Positions 24,208 to 32,977 of a DNA stretch of 64,000 bases are shown here, one piece after another; positions within the stretch are counted from its first letter, which is position 1, and each line of letters starts with the position of its first letter. Under the pieces are notes generated by a model. That model had not been told where the DNA came from. It ran no database searches and was given only the letters and a program-made list of their open reading frames with translations. The DNA is taken from positions 1 to 64,000 of the forward strand of contig CAMJPQ010000003.1 of NCBI GenBank assembly GCA_946407745.1, written 5' to 3'. This stretch comes from an uncultured Clostridia bacterium. GTDB lineage: Bacteria; Bacillota; Clostridia; Christensenellales; Aristaeellaceae. Position numbers and translations under genes: made by a program.

Positions 24208-25307
24208 CAGCCGTCCTCTCTCCGTTTCGCAAAAATCATTCTTCCGGCCGAGGTCTGCAGGGCGGAGGTCACTGTCACCTCCACCGTCCGGCCGATCAGG
24301 GCGCGGGCACCTTCCACCACCACCATGGTGCCGTCCTCGGTGTAGCCGACGGCCTGGTTGGCCTCGCGGCCCTCCTTTGTCAGCTGCAGGCGCAGCACAT
24401 CTCCCGCCTGCACCGTGGGCCGCAGCGCCGCAGACAGGGCGTTGATGTTCAGCGCCGTGAGGCCGGACACGGTGGCGGATTTGGCCAGGCTGTAGTCGCA
24501 GGTCAGTATCGGGCTTCCCTGCCTGCGGGCGAGGCGCAGCAGCGCCACGTCGGGTTCACCGGCTTCCGGCTGCTGCGTCACCTTCACGCCGGAGGCCTCC
24601 ATTGCCTGCAGGTTCTCCAGCCCGCGGCGGCCCCTGGCGCGCTTCTGGGTGTCGGCGCTGTCGCTGAGGCGGCGCAGCTCCTCCACCACAAAGGAGGGAA
24701 CCTCCACCGCACCCTCCAGAAAGCCGGTCTCGAGCAGCGACTGCATGCGGCCGTCGATCAGGGCGGAGGCGTCGGCCAGCTTTGCCGGCGCACCGGCACG
24801 CCGCTTCAGCCGGGCGGTGCCTTTTTTTGCGTGAAAGGTTACCGCGCGCGGAAACATGTGAAGGAAATCCTTATAGCGCCTGTGGCCGATCTGTATGCCC
24901 AGGCCGCCCAGTGCCAAATAGAGGATCATGCTGGAGACGGTGGTAAACATGGATTCGCCCATGAAGGTCAGTATTCTTGACAGCAGCGCCGCCATCACCA
25001 GCGCGATGCTGAAGCAGACCACGGTGGAAAACAGCTGCCCCATGGACATGCGGTCCATGCGGCTGAGAATACGGCCGGTCAGACTGGTCAGCCCGGAATA
25101 GATGCGCCAGCTGAAGGCAAAGAACACCAGTCCGAACACCAGCGCCGTGCCGATATACAGCCCTGCCAGCAGCCCAAAGGGGATGGAGAGGCCCGGATTG
25201 GACAGCCTGGCCAGCTGCAAACCGGCGGCCAGCAGCGCGGCGCCCAGCCCCGCACCCAGCAGGGTGATCAGGCCGCGCATCACATATTGAAAGGCTTTTG
25301 ATTTCAT
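24207..25307 (-). CDS. PIN-TRAM membrane protein, YacL-like
   Basis: 366 residues from the ATG at 25307, which overlaps the radA stop by 4 bases. Four hydrophobic segments fill the first ~150 residues. A PIN nuclease-like domain follows, with SALIDGRMQSLLETGFLEG near residue 190 and acidic positions in VVEELRRLSDSAD and LTCDYSLAK. The last ~60 residues are a TRAM domain (LRLQLTKEGREANQAVGYTE, ARALIGRTVEVTVTSALQTS). YacL of Bacillus is the closest match and lies two genes after radA there, separated by disA. Here disA is missing between them. Biochemical role unknown; an RNA-related function is presumed from the domains. Confidence 0.88.
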   Translation of the reverse strand: MKSKAFQYVMRGLITLLGAGLGAALLAAGLQLARLSNPGLSIPFGLLAGLYIGTALVFGLVFFAFSWRIYSGLTSLTGRILSRMDRMSMGQLFSTVVCFSIALVMAALLSRILTFMGESMFTTVSSMILYLALGGLGIQIGHRRYKDFLHMFPRAVTFHAKKGTARLKRRAGAPAKLADASALIDGRMQSLLETGFLEGAVEVPSFVVEELRRLSDSADTQKRARGRRGLENLQAMEASGVKVTQQPEAGEPDVALLRLARRQGSPILTCDYSLAKSATVSGLTALNINALSAALRPTVQAGDVLRLQLTKEGREANQAVGYTEDGTMVVVEGARALIGRTVEVTVTSALQTSAGRMIFAKRREDG

Positions 25308-26716
25308 TTCTGCTCCGTTCTTCCGGGCTTCACAAACAGCACGGCCAGCGCCTGCATCACGGTGTCCACGCCCAGCACGCGCATGCCCTCCTCCGGACGG
25401 ATGCGGCGGGCGTTCTCCCTGGGCACGATCACGGTGGTGAAGCCAAGGCGGCGGCATTCGGCCACGCGCCGCTCGCACTGGGGTATCGCGCGCACCTCAC
25501 CGGCCAGGCCGACCTCGCCCATCACCGCCACCTCGGCAGGGATGGCCGTATCCCGCAGGGAGGAGGCCACCGCCGCGCACAGCGCAAGGTCTGCCGCGGG
25601 CTCGGAAAGCTCCAGGCCTCCGGCCACATTAATGTACACATCCTGGTTGTAGGTGCGGGTGCCGGCGCGCTTCTCCAGCACGGCCAGCAGCAGCGCCACG
25701 CGGCCGGTGTCCGCGCCGTCCACAGTGCGGCGCGGGGTGCCGAAAAAGCTCTGCGTCACCAGGGCCTGCACATCGCACAGCAGCGGGCGCGACCCTTCCA
25801 GTCCGCAGAACACCACTGAGCCGCTGGCGCCCTTCGCCCGGTGGGACAAAAGCCGCTCAGAGGGGTTCTCCACCACGGCCATGCCGCGCTCGGTCATCTG
25901 GAACACGCCCAGCTCATTCACCGAGCCGAAGCGGTTTTTCACCGCGCGCAGCAGGCGGTACTCCTGCTGGCGGTCGCCCTCAAAGTACAGCACCACATCC
26001 ACCATGTGCTCCAGCATGCGCGGGCCGGCGATGGCGCCCTCCTTGGTCACATGGCCCACAAGGAACACGGCGGTTCCGCTCTCCTTGCTCAGGCGCAGCA
26101 GCAGGCTGGTGCATTCCCTGATCTGGCTGACTGACCCCGGCGCGGAGGGAAGCTCCGGCCTGTACATGGTCTGGATGGAGTCGATGACCATCACATCCGG
26201 GGAGAGGGCGGCCATGCGCTGCTCCACATTGTCCATGGCGTTTTCAGCCAGCAGGTACAGCTCCTCCGCGGTGATGCCGAGGCGCTGCGCGCGCAGCTTG
26301 ATCTGCCTGGCGCTCTCCTCGCCGCTGACGTACAGCACTTTTTTGCCCTGCGCGCACAGGTGGGCGCAGACCTGCAGCAGCAGCGTGGATTTGCCGATAC
26401 CCGGGTCGCCGCCGATCAGGCTCAGGCTGCCCTCCACCAGGCCGCCGCCGAGCACCCGGTCCAGCTCCGCGATGCCGGTGGAGGTGCGCACACTCTCCTC
26501 CTCGGGAATCTCGGACAGCCGCAGGGCCTGCGCGCCGGTGCCGGGACGCTGCCTGGCCGAAAGCTTTGCGCCGGCGGCAGCGGCGGCGACTGCCTTCGCG
26601 GGGGCCAGCCCCTCCTCCAGGGTGTTCCACGCGCCGCACGAGGGACAGCGGCCGACCCAGCGGCTGGTTTCCCAGCCGCAGGCGGTGCAGGCGTAAATCA
26701 GTTTATCCTTGGGCAA
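25304..26716 (-). CDS. radA: DNA repair protein RadA
   Basis: 470 residues. RadA is a hexameric DnaB-like ATPase that helps branch migration in recombination. Seen here: N-terminal zinc ribbon (Cys10, Cys13, Cys24, Cys27), Walker A GGDPGIGKSTLL near residue 98, the RadA motif KNRFGS near 260, and a C-terminal Lon-protease-like domain. The start codon is TTG at 26716 (the frame opens TTG CCC AAG), preceded by GGGGGTG at a good distance; the N-terminus matches other RadA proteins, so the TTG is accepted. Its stop overlaps the yacL-like gene. Confidence 0.96.
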   Translation of the reverse strand: MPKDKLIYACTACGWETSRWVGRCPSCGAWNTLEEGLAPAKAVAAAAAGAKLSARQRPGTGAQALRLSEIPEEESVRTSTGIAELDRVLGGGLVEGSLSLIGGDPGIGKSTLLLQVCAHLCAQGKKVLYVSGEESARQIKLRAQRLGITAEELYLLAENAMDNVEQRMAALSPDVMVIDSIQTMYRPELPSAPGSVSQIRECTSLLLRLSKESGTAVFLVGHVTKEGAIAGPRMLEHMVDVVLYFEGDRQQEYRLLRAVKNRFGSVNELGVFQMTERGMAVVENPSERLLSHRAKGASGSVVFCGLEGSRPLLCDVQALVTQSFFGTPRRTVDGADTGRVALLLAVLEKRAGTRTYNQDVYINVAGGLELSEPAADLALCAAVASSLRDTAIPAEVAVMGEVGLAGEVRAIPQCERRVAECRRLGFTTVIVPRENARRIRPEEGMRVLGVDTVMQALAVLFVKPGRTEQK

Positions 26717-26803
26717 GCGCGGGTCACCCCCTTTTTCGTTTCATCATCTGTGTATGCACAAACAGGACGCCTCCGCGCGGGAAGCGCCTGCTTCATTTGC
26801 CGG

Positions 26804-27253
26804 TCAGAAGAGCTTGGTGGAATCGAGCAGTATGGTCACCGGGCCGTCATTGACCAGGTGCACCTTCATTTCAGTGCGGAAGCGGCCTGTTTCCACCTTC
26901 AGCCCCTTTTCGCGCCAGGCGGAAACCAGCTGCTCGTACAGGCGGTTGGCTTCCTCCGGCCTGGCGGCGGCGGTAAAGCCGGGGCGCCTGGAGGAGCGGG
27001 CGTCCGCGTACAGCGTGAACTGGCTGACGGCAAGTATGCTGCCACCGGTATCCTCGATGGACAGGTTCATTTTGCCCTCCGCGTCCTCAAAAACGCGCAG
27101 GTGGGGCACCTTTTCCGCCATATATTTCACATCCGCCTCGGTATCCGTCGCGCTGACACCGATCAGCGCGACATAGCCCGGGCCGATTTCTCCAACCGTT
27201 TCACCGTCCACGGTGACGCGGGCCTCTGTGACCCGCTGCAGCACACAGCGCAT
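26804..27253 (-). CDS. dtd: D-aminoacyl-tRNA deacylase
   Basis: 149 residues from the ATG at 27253; a longer frame reads back into deoD. Dtd hydrolyses D-amino acids wrongly attached to tRNA. The SQFTLYAD motif (near residue 78) and the C-terminal [11 protein letters not shown] with the Gly-Pro pair mark the active site. Length is standard. It starts 11 bases after deoD ends, in the MATE-deoD-dtd unit. Confidence 0.95.
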   Translation of the reverse strand: MRCVLQRVTEARVTVDGETVGEIGPGYVALIGVSATDTEADVKYMAEKVPHLRVFEDAEGKMNLSIEDTGGSILAVSQFTLYADARSSRRPGFTAAARPEEANRLYEQLVSAWREKGLKVETGRFRTEMKVHLVNDGPVTILLDSTKLF

Positions 27254-27264
27254 TTTTCCTCCTG

Positions 27265-27972
27265 TCAGGCGATCGCCAGGGCAATTTCCATCATCTGGGT
27301 GAAGGTGTTCTGCCTGTCCTCCGCGGGCAGCGACTCGCCGGTGAACGGGTTGTCGGAGATGGTCAGCAGCGCCAGCGCGTGCTTGTGCGCCCGCGCGGCG
27401 TTCATATACAGCGCGGCGGCCTCCATTTCGCAGCACAGCACGCCGAGCTTTTCCAGCTTCCCGAGCGGAGCGGATTCGTCATAGAAAATATCGGAGGAGT
27501 ACACCGCGCCGGGCACGGGGGTGCAGCCCAGCTGCTCGCCGGCCTCCATGGCTGCCTGCAGCAGCTTGTAGGAGCAGCAGGGGGCCACGGTGCCGTCAAA
27601 GCCGTACTGCCTGCCGAAGTTGGAATTGGTATAGGCGCTCATGGCCGCGACGATGCTGCGCAGGCGGAGCGACTGGTCGATCATGCCCGCGGAGCCGATG
27701 CGGATGATGTTCTCCACGCCGTAGAAATTGTACAGCTCGTAGGAGTAGATGCCGATGGCGGGCATGCCCATGCCGCTGGCCATCACGGAAACGGGCTTGC
27801 CGTGCCAGGTGCCGGTATAGCCCTGCACGCCGCGTGTGTTGTTCACCAGCACCGGATTCTCCAGGAAGGTTTCCGCGATAAATTTGGAACGCAGGGGATC
27901 GCCGGGCATCAGCACGGTCGGGGCGAACGCGCCTTTTTCACAGGTGATATGCGGGGTAGGGATGTTAGACAT
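27265..27972 (-). CDS. deoD: Purine-nucleoside phosphorylase, DeoD type
   Basis: 235 residues, the normal length of hexameric PNPs. It splits purine nucleosides with phosphate for salvage. Typical features: [20 protein letters not shown] near residue 22, [14 protein letters not shown] near 67, [12 protein letters not shown] near 92, [10 protein letters not shown] near 180 and ISDNPFTGE near 205. Its first 8 bases overlap the end of the MATE gene, so translation is coupled. Dtd follows. Confidence 0.96.
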   Translation of the reverse strand: MSNIPTPHITCEKGAFAPTVLMPGDPLRSKFIAETFLENPVLVNNTRGVQGYTGTWHGKPVSVMASGMGMPAIGIYSYELYNFYGVENIIRIGSAGMIDQSLRLRSIVAAMSAYTNSNFGRQYGFDGTVAPCCSYKLLQAAMEAGEQLGCTPVPGAVYSSDIFYDESAPLGKLEKLGVLCCEMEAAALYMNAARAHKHALALLTISDNPFTGESLPAEDRQNTFTQMMEIALAIA

Positions 27973-29308
27973 GGCGTCCTCCTTTCATCTGTCGGGCATA
28001 GCCTGCCCATAGCAGCGCCGCAGCGCCAATCCACGCGAGAATCTCCGCGAAATACACGCCCCACTCGCCAAACCAGTGGGGCAGAAGCCACGCCGCCCCC
28101 AGGCGCATGGCGAGCTCCACAAAGCCGCTGACCATCGGGATGAAGCTGTTGCCCAGCCCCTGCAGCGCCGAGCGGAAGGCGAACAACAGGTACAGCGCCG
28201 GCAGGCCTGTGGCCATGACCCAGAGAAACTGCTGCCCGATGTCCAGCACCTGCTGTACAAGCGCGGGATCATCCTCCACAAAGAGGGAGATGATGCTCCG
28301 GCCCCACAGCACAAGGCACAAGCCGATCACCAGCGCGAAGCCTGTGGTGAGCCAGGCGGCCTGCCGTACGCCCTGGCGCACACGCTGCATTTTTCCCGCG
28401 CCGCTGTTCTGGCCGGTGAAGGTGCCCAGCGCGCTGCCCACCGCGGTGCCGGCCAGCTCGATCGGCCCCTGGAGACGGCTGGCGGCGTTGTAGCCGGCCA
28501 TGAACACAAAGCCGAAGCTGTTCACCACGCCGGAGAGCACCACGCCGCCCGCGGCGATGACGCTGTTGCCCAGCGCGATCGGCGCACCGAGGCGCAGAAG
28601 CCTGCCCAGCATCCCCCGGTCCGGGCGGAGATGGGCTGGCCTCAGGGCAAAAACCTCAGTGCCGCGCACCGCAAGCGCGTTGATGAGCAGCGCGGCTGCC
28701 TGCGCGGCGAGGGTGGCTGCCGCCGCTCCGGCTACGCCCCAGCGGAAAACGGAGACGAACAGCAGGTCGAGCCCGATGTTGGCCAGTGTGGCAAAAACCA
28801 TGGCCCGCAGCGGCGTGACGCTGTTGCCCACCGCCCGCAGAAAGCCGCTGAACAGGTTGACCCCCATCACCAGCGGCATGCCGCCGAATATGATGCGAAG
28901 ATACAGCCGGGTCAGCGCAAAGGTATCCTCAGGGGTGTTCATCAGGCGCAAAAGCGGCGTGAGGGCCAGCTGCGAGAGAGGCATCAGCAGCGCCAGCAGC
29001 AGGAGCGAAAGCAGCAGCCCCTGCCCGGCGGCCAGCCGCAGCTCCTCGCGCCTGTCCGCGCCAAAGGACTGGGAAACCTGCACCGCGATGCCCTGGCTGA
29101 GGCCCATCGCGATGCTCAGCACGCCCCAGTCCAGCCAGCCGGAGGCGGATACAGCCGCCAGCGCGGCCACGCCCTCCGCGCGGCCGAGGACAGCCGAGTC
29201 CACGAGACTGTAAAACTGCTGCAGCGCGCCCTCCGCGAGGATGGGCAGCGCAAAGAGTGCAATCAGCCTGACAGGGCTGCCTTCGGTGAGATCCTTTGTG
29301 CGGGGCAT
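27965..29308 (-). CDS. MATE-family efflux transporter
   Basis: 447-residue membrane protein with twelve predicted spans in two halves, the usual MATE layout. The N-terminus GSPVRLIALFALPILAEGAL and the region AVSASGWLDWGVLSIAMGLS match the family; QLYSLVD/QFYSLVD-type text appears as QQFYSLVDSAVLGRAEG near residue 25. MATE pumps expel organic cations using sodium or proton gradients. It starts the minus-strand unit with its own promoter and overlaps deoD. Substrate unknown. Confidence 0.93.
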   Translation of the reverse strand: MPRTKDLTEGSPVRLIALFALPILAEGALQQFYSLVDSAVLGRAEGVAALAAVSASGWLDWGVLSIAMGLSQGIAVQVSQSFGADRREELRLAAGQGLLLSLLLLALLMPLSQLALTPLLRLMNTPEDTFALTRLYLRIIFGGMPLVMGVNLFSGFLRAVGNSVTPLRAMVFATLANIGLDLLFVSVFRWGVAGAAAATLAAQAAALLINALAVRGTEVFALRPAHLRPDRGMLGRLLRLGAPIALGNSVIAAGGVVLSGVVNSFGFVFMAGYNAASRLQGPIELAGTAVGSALGTFTGQNSGAGKMQRVRQGVRQAAWLTTGFALVIGLCLVLWGRSIISLFVEDDPALVQQVLDIGQQFLWVMATGLPALYLLFAFRSALQGLGNSFIPMVSGFVELAMRLGAAWLLPHWFGEWGVYFAEILAWIGAAALLWAGYARQMKGGRHV

Positions 29309-29350
29309 GCGGCGGCAATCCTCGATTCATGCAGTCTGTGACATGCGGAT

Positions 29351-29379
29351 ATTATAAGGGATGAAGGTTCTTTTGGCAA
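29351..29379 (-). promoter_or_regulatory. Sigma-A promoter of MATE-deoD-dtd unit
   Basis: Minus-strand TTGCCA (29374-29379) and perfect TATAAT (29351-29356) with 17-base spacing, about 43 bases before the ATG. Confidence 0.75.
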
Positions 29380-29411
29380 GGGGCGCGCTGCGCCGGAAAA
29401 CGCATAACCAC

Positions 29412-29440
29412 TTGACGGGTGCTCACTTTTATAGTATATT
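29412..29440 (+). promoter_or_regulatory. Sigma-A promoter of secreted repeat-protein gene
   Basis: TTGACG (29412-29417) and TATATT (29435-29440), 17-base spacing. The leader to the ATG at 29598 is about 150 bases and contains no other clear element. Confidence 0.7.
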
Positions 29441-29597
29441 TTATCAGAGGAAATGGGTGTCCCGTATTTCGCTGGTAAACACGGTGGAGCGGGGAGTGGC
29501 TTTGCACTGACGCGTCTGCGCCGCGCGGGCCTTCTGTTCCCTTGTATAGCGGGCGTCATTGCGCCCGCCATCCCAATTTCAATAGGAGGCAAAGGAA

Positions 29598-31271
29598 ATG
29601 AGCAAAACCCGTATCGGGAAGATCGCGCTGTTCGCGCTGGTACTGACCGTGGCGGTTGGCCTGTGCGCCTTCGCTTTTGCGGAAGAGCATACCACCGATC
29701 ATGTATGGGGTTCCTGGTCGAGCTTCACCGCGGCCACCTGCAGGGACGCGGCGGTTGAAGTGCGTCAGTGCTCCATTTGCGGCAAGCTGGATTTTCGCTC
29801 TGTCGGTGCGCCGGATCTGACCAAGCACACCTGGACTGAATGGTACAGCTACATCGCCCCGGAGTGCGAGGTGGACGGCACCGAGCGCCGCGACTGCACG
29901 ACCTGCGGCACCTATCAGGACAGAACCGTCTCAAAGATCGGACACAATTACCAGCTGGAGTCCATCACGCCCGCGACCTGCACTGAACCCGGCTCGTACA
30001 ATTATCAGTGCATGAACGACCCCCACCACACCAAGACGGAAACCATCCCTCCCCTGGGCCATGACTGGGGCGAGTGGACGGTGACCAAGGCGCCCACCTG
30101 CACCGAGGGCGGCACCGAGACCCGCGTGTGCAAGCGCGATCCCTCCCATAAGGAGGAGCGCTCGGTGGATCCCCACGGCCACAACTATGTGGGCAAGGTG
30201 ACCAAGGAGCCCACCTGCCTGGATCCCGGCACCCGCACCTATACCTGCACGTATGACCCCACCCACACCTACACCGAGCCGATTCCTCCCCTGGATCACG
30301 ACTGGGGCGAGTGGACGGTGACCAAGCAGCCCACCTGCCTGACCAAGGGCGAGGAGACCCGCATCTGCAAGCGCGATCCCAGCCACAAGGAAACCCGCGA
30401 GTTGCCTGCCCTGGATCACGACTGGGGCGAGTGGACGGTGACCAAGCAGCCCACCTGCCTTGACAAGGGCGTGGAGACCCGCCTGTGCAAGCGCGATCCC
30501 AGCCACAAGCAGACCCGCGATGTTGCGCCCGTCGGCCACGACTGGGGCGATTGGACTTATGTGCCCGGCAAGGAACCCGCCTGCACCGAGCCCGGCCAGG
30601 AGCAGCGCATCTGCAAGCGCGATCCCAGCCACAGGGAAACCCGCGCTGTAGGCCCGCTCGGCCACGATTGGGGCCCCTGGAAGCCTGTGGACGCCATGAC
30701 CGAGGAGCGCATCTGCAAGCGCGACCCCGAGCACAAGGAAACCCGCTTCCGTGAGCGCGACGGCACCGTGTGCGCCTTCGGCCTGCGCCTGAGGGACACC
30801 GCCTCCAAGCTGCGCCCCTATTCCTCTGACCGCTGGTACATGTACACCCCCTTCGACGCCAGCTATGACCACACCGAATACTATGAGCTGGTGGCGGACA
30901 ACCTGTTCATCGTAGGCGGCACCAACCACGTGGTTGGCGGCGCGACCGTCACGGTGCAGGACGGCGAGATCAAGGTGGACTACACCATCACCGCCCGCCG
31001 CTTCAATGTGACGCTGGAGTTCTTCACCATCCTGAACCAGATGAGCGACCTCAACGGCACCTTCGAGCCGGAAGCCCTGGTGAACCGCTTCGGCCTGCAG
31101 ACCAACACCTGGTACAGCATTGAAGAAAAGTTTGGCGGCGACACCAACCTGGTGCTCTACTTCTGCTCCCGCTGCCACTACACTCCGGACCAGGCGACCT
31201 ACAACTACCTGCGCTATGAGACCACGCAGCATCAGCGCGACGTGCGCGACATGCTGGCCATGATGGACTGA
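29598..31271 (+). CDS. Secreted protein of His/Trp/Cys-rich repeats with unique C-terminal domain
   Basis: 557 residues. A signal peptide (MSKTRIGKIALFALVLTVAV, cleavage after AFA before EEHTT) is followed by nine repeats of 33-42 residues to about residue 385. The best-conserved unit reads HDWGEWTVTKQPTC, then a GxETRxCKRDPSHKxTR half. Early repeats have CxxC pairs (CSICG, CTTCG) and later ones single spaced Cys. Such HxW..TC...C repeats are known in Clostridia surface proteins, usually as accessory modules; here they form most of the protein. Residues ~385-557 are a non-repetitive domain ending in FCSRCHYTPDQATYNYLRYE. No anchor or sorting motif is seen. AGGAGG lies upstream. Function unknown; adhesion or metal binding is only a guess. 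Confidence 0.9.
   Translation: MSKTRIGKIALFALVLTVAVGLCAFAFAEEHTTDHVWGSWSSFTAATCRDAAVEVRQCSICGKLDFRSVGAPDLTKHTWTEWYSYIAPECEVDGTERRDCTTCGTYQDRTVSKIGHNYQLESITPATCTEPGSYNYQCMNDPHHTKTETIPPLGHDWGEWTVTKAPTCTEGGTETRVCKRDPSHKEERSVDPHGHNYVGKVTKEPTCLDPGTRTYTCTYDPTHTYTEPIPPLDHDWGEWTVTKQPTCLTKGEETRICKRDPSHKETRELPALDHDWGEWTVTKQPTCLDKGVETRLCKRDPSHKQTRDVAPVGHDWGDWTYVPGKEPACTEPGQEQRICKRDPSHRETRAVGPLGHDWGPWKPVDAMTEERICKRDPEHKETRFRERDGTVCAFGLRLRDTASKLRPYSSDRWYMYTPFDASYDHTEYYELVADNLFIVGGTNHVVGGATVTVQDGEIKVDYTITARRFNVTLEFFTILNQMSDLNGTFEPEALVNRFGLQTNTWYSIEEKFGGDTNLVLYFCSRCHYTPDQATYNYLRYETTQHQRDVRDMLAMMD
30063..30665 (+). repeat. Coding tandem repeat of ~120 bp
   Basis: Units starting GACTGGGGCGAGTGG or a variant begin at 30063, 30300, 30420, 30540 and 30666; the 30300 and 30420 units are exactly 120 bp apart and nearly identical. 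The frame is preserved throughout, so these are coding repeats and not a CRISPR array. Near-identity at DNA level suggests recent duplication and a potential for copy-number change. Confidence 0.85.
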
Positions 31272-31288
31272 TACGCGAGCCATCCATC

Positions 31289-31316
31289 AGCCCCTGCCCA
31301 CGCGGCAGGGGCTTTT
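31289..31316 (+). terminator. Terminator of repeat-protein gene
   Basis: A 10-bp stem (31289-31298 with 31304-31313) with a 5-base loop, ending in CTTTTAC. It lies 18 bases after the stop codon. Confidence 0.85.
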
Positions 31317-31331
31317 ACAAAACCCTGCCCC

Positions 31332-31359
31332 TTGATAACTCCGCCTGTTGTGCTATAAT
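31332..31359 (+). promoter_or_regulatory. Promoter of sugar transferase gene
   Basis: TTGATA (31332-31337) and perfect TATAAT (31354-31359) with 16-base spacing and a TGC extension before the -10. Confidence 0.75.
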
Positions 31360-31409
31360 CTTCCTGCCCGCAAGGGCGCACAAAGGTTAATTTACCGAAA
31401 GGAAGTCCA

Positions 31410-32792
31410 ATGATCCGAAAGAATCGTCAGCTGCTCTCTCTGGCGCTGGCTGCGGTGGACGGCTGTGTGGTGCTGGGCACCTACTGCCTGTGCGCGTGGC
31501 TGTGGCTGGATGTGTTCAAGCGGGACGTGAACATGGCCTCGGTGCGCGGTGGCCACCCCCATATTGTGCTCATTGCTGCGCTGTTTTCCGTGTTTGTGGT
31601 GCTGGTGCTGGCGGTCATGGGCCTGTATGACCCCTCCCGCACCCGCAGGCTGCGCCAGGAAATACCCCGCGTGTGGGGCGGCAACCTGCTGGGCCTGCTG
31701 GCCGGCATGGCGCTGATGTACCTGGTGCGCGCGGAGGATTTTTCCCGCGGCGTGCTTTTCTCCTACTACCTTGTTTCATCGGTGCTGCTGTGTCTGCGGC
31801 GCTACCTTGTCCGCCTGGCGCTCTCCGGCGCCAGGAAACGCGGCTACAACCAGCGCCATGTGGTGGTACTGGGCAGCGGCAGGCTGGCCCGGCAATATGC
31901 GGAGAATATCGCTGCCGACCCAACACTGGGCTTTCACCTGCTGGGCTTCCTCGGGCGCGGCAGCACAGAGGAAGGCTACATCGGGCCGTTGGACAGCCTT
32001 TCTGACATACTTTCCCGCCAGGACGTGGACGAGGTGGTGGCGGCGCTGGAGCCGGAGGAGCTCAGCGCGGTGCGCGGCGTCATTTCCGCGTGCGAACAGA
32101 GCGGCACCAAGGTTTCCGTCATCCCGTTCTACAATGACCTCATTCCTGCCAGTGCGGCCATAGAGTCCATCGGCACCTCGCGCGTGATCAACCTGCGCGC
32201 CAACCCGCTGGACAACGCCGGCTATGCCCTCATCAAGCGCGCGTTCGACCTGATGGCGGCATCACTGCTGCTCATATTACTGCTGCCGCTGCTGGCGGTG
32301 TGCGCCATCGGCGTGAAGCTTTCCAGCCCAGGGCCGGTGCTGTTCAAACAGGAGCGGGTGGGGCGCAACAAAAAGCTGTTCCAGATGTACAAATTCCGCT
32401 CCATGCGCCAGAGCGGGGAGGAGGACACCGCGTGGACGAGCCGGGGCGACAGCCGGAAAACCCGCTTCGGCGCGCTGATGCGCCGCCTGTCCATTGACGA
32501 GCTGCCGCAGCTGTTCAACGTGCTGCGCGGTGAGATGAGCCTGGTCGGCCCGCGGCCTGAGATACCGTATTATGTGGACCGCTTCAAGGAATCGGTGCCG
32601 CTGTACATGGTCAAGCACCAGGTGCGCCCCGGCATGACCGGCTGGGCCCAGGTGAACGGCTGGCGCGGGGATACGGACATCGCCACACGCATCCGCTATG
32701 ATGTGTGGTACATAGAGAACTGGTCCATCCGGCTGGACATAAAAATACTACTGATGACCGCGCTGGGCGGCTTTGTCAGCAGGGAAGAATGA
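31410..32792 (+). CDS. Polyprenyl-phosphate sugar-1-phosphate transferase (WcaJ/CpsE type)
   Basis: 460-residue membrane enzyme that starts exopolysaccharide assembly by moving a sugar phosphate onto undecaprenyl phosphate. Four N-terminal membrane segments are followed by a soluble domain (RHVVVLGSGRLARQYAENIA near residue 150), a fifth segment near 280, then the catalytic domain with KRAFDLMAASLLLILLLPLL, FKQERVGRNKKLFQMYKFRS, IDELPQLFNVLRGEMSLVGP and RPGMTGWAQVNG. All usual motifs are intact. It stands alone with its own promoter and terminator; no glycosyltransferase cluster, Wzx or Wzy lies beside it. Confidence 0.93.
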   Translation: MIRKNRQLLSLALAAVDGCVVLGTYCLCAWLWLDVFKRDVNMASVRGGHPHIVLIAALFSVFVVLVLAVMGLYDPSRTRRLRQEIPRVWGGNLLGLLAGMALMYLVRAEDFSRGVLFSYYLVSSVLLCLRRYLVRLALSGARKRGYNQRHVVVLGSGRLARQYAENIAADPTLGFHLLGFLGRGSTEEGYIGPLDSLSDILSRQDVDEVVAALEPEELSAVRGVISACEQSGTKVSVIPFYNDLIPASAAIESIGTSRVINLRANPLDNAGYALIKRAFDLMAASLLLILLLPLLAVCAIGVKLSSPGPVLFKQERVGRNKKLFQMYKFRSMRQSGEEDTAWTSRGDSRKTRFGALMRRLSIDELPQLFNVLRGEMSLVGPRPEIPYYVDRFKESVPLYMVKHQVRPGMTGWAQVNGWRGDTDIATRIRYDVWYIENWSIRLDIKILLMTALGGFVSREE

Positions 32793-32803
32793 GAAACCGG
32801 ACA

Positions 32804-32846
32804 GAAGCGCCGGCGGGAGAAGAATGGTCCCCGCCGGCGCTTCTTT
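32804..32846. terminator. Bidirectional terminator between convergent genes
   Basis: A 14-bp G+C-rich stem (32804-32817 with 32830-32843) followed by TTTG on plus. It lies between the sugar transferase and the end of the long minus-strand gene run; the T run is short on the minus strand. Confidence 0.7.
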
Positions 32847-32977
32847 GGGTACATGGATTCCGGAGCACAATCAGTCTCGCCGTTTTGCCGGGTGACTATA
32901 CCCTCATCTGGCACAGGAGAGGAGAAAACCTGTTCAATATACAGGGGCCTCCCGGCGGCGCTGCGCACATGCTTTCC

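Noticed and set aside
30063-30665. Regular ~120-bp repeats considered as a CRISPR or minisatellite
   Set aside because: Units are in frame inside one coding sequence, have no unique spacers and encode conserved residues.
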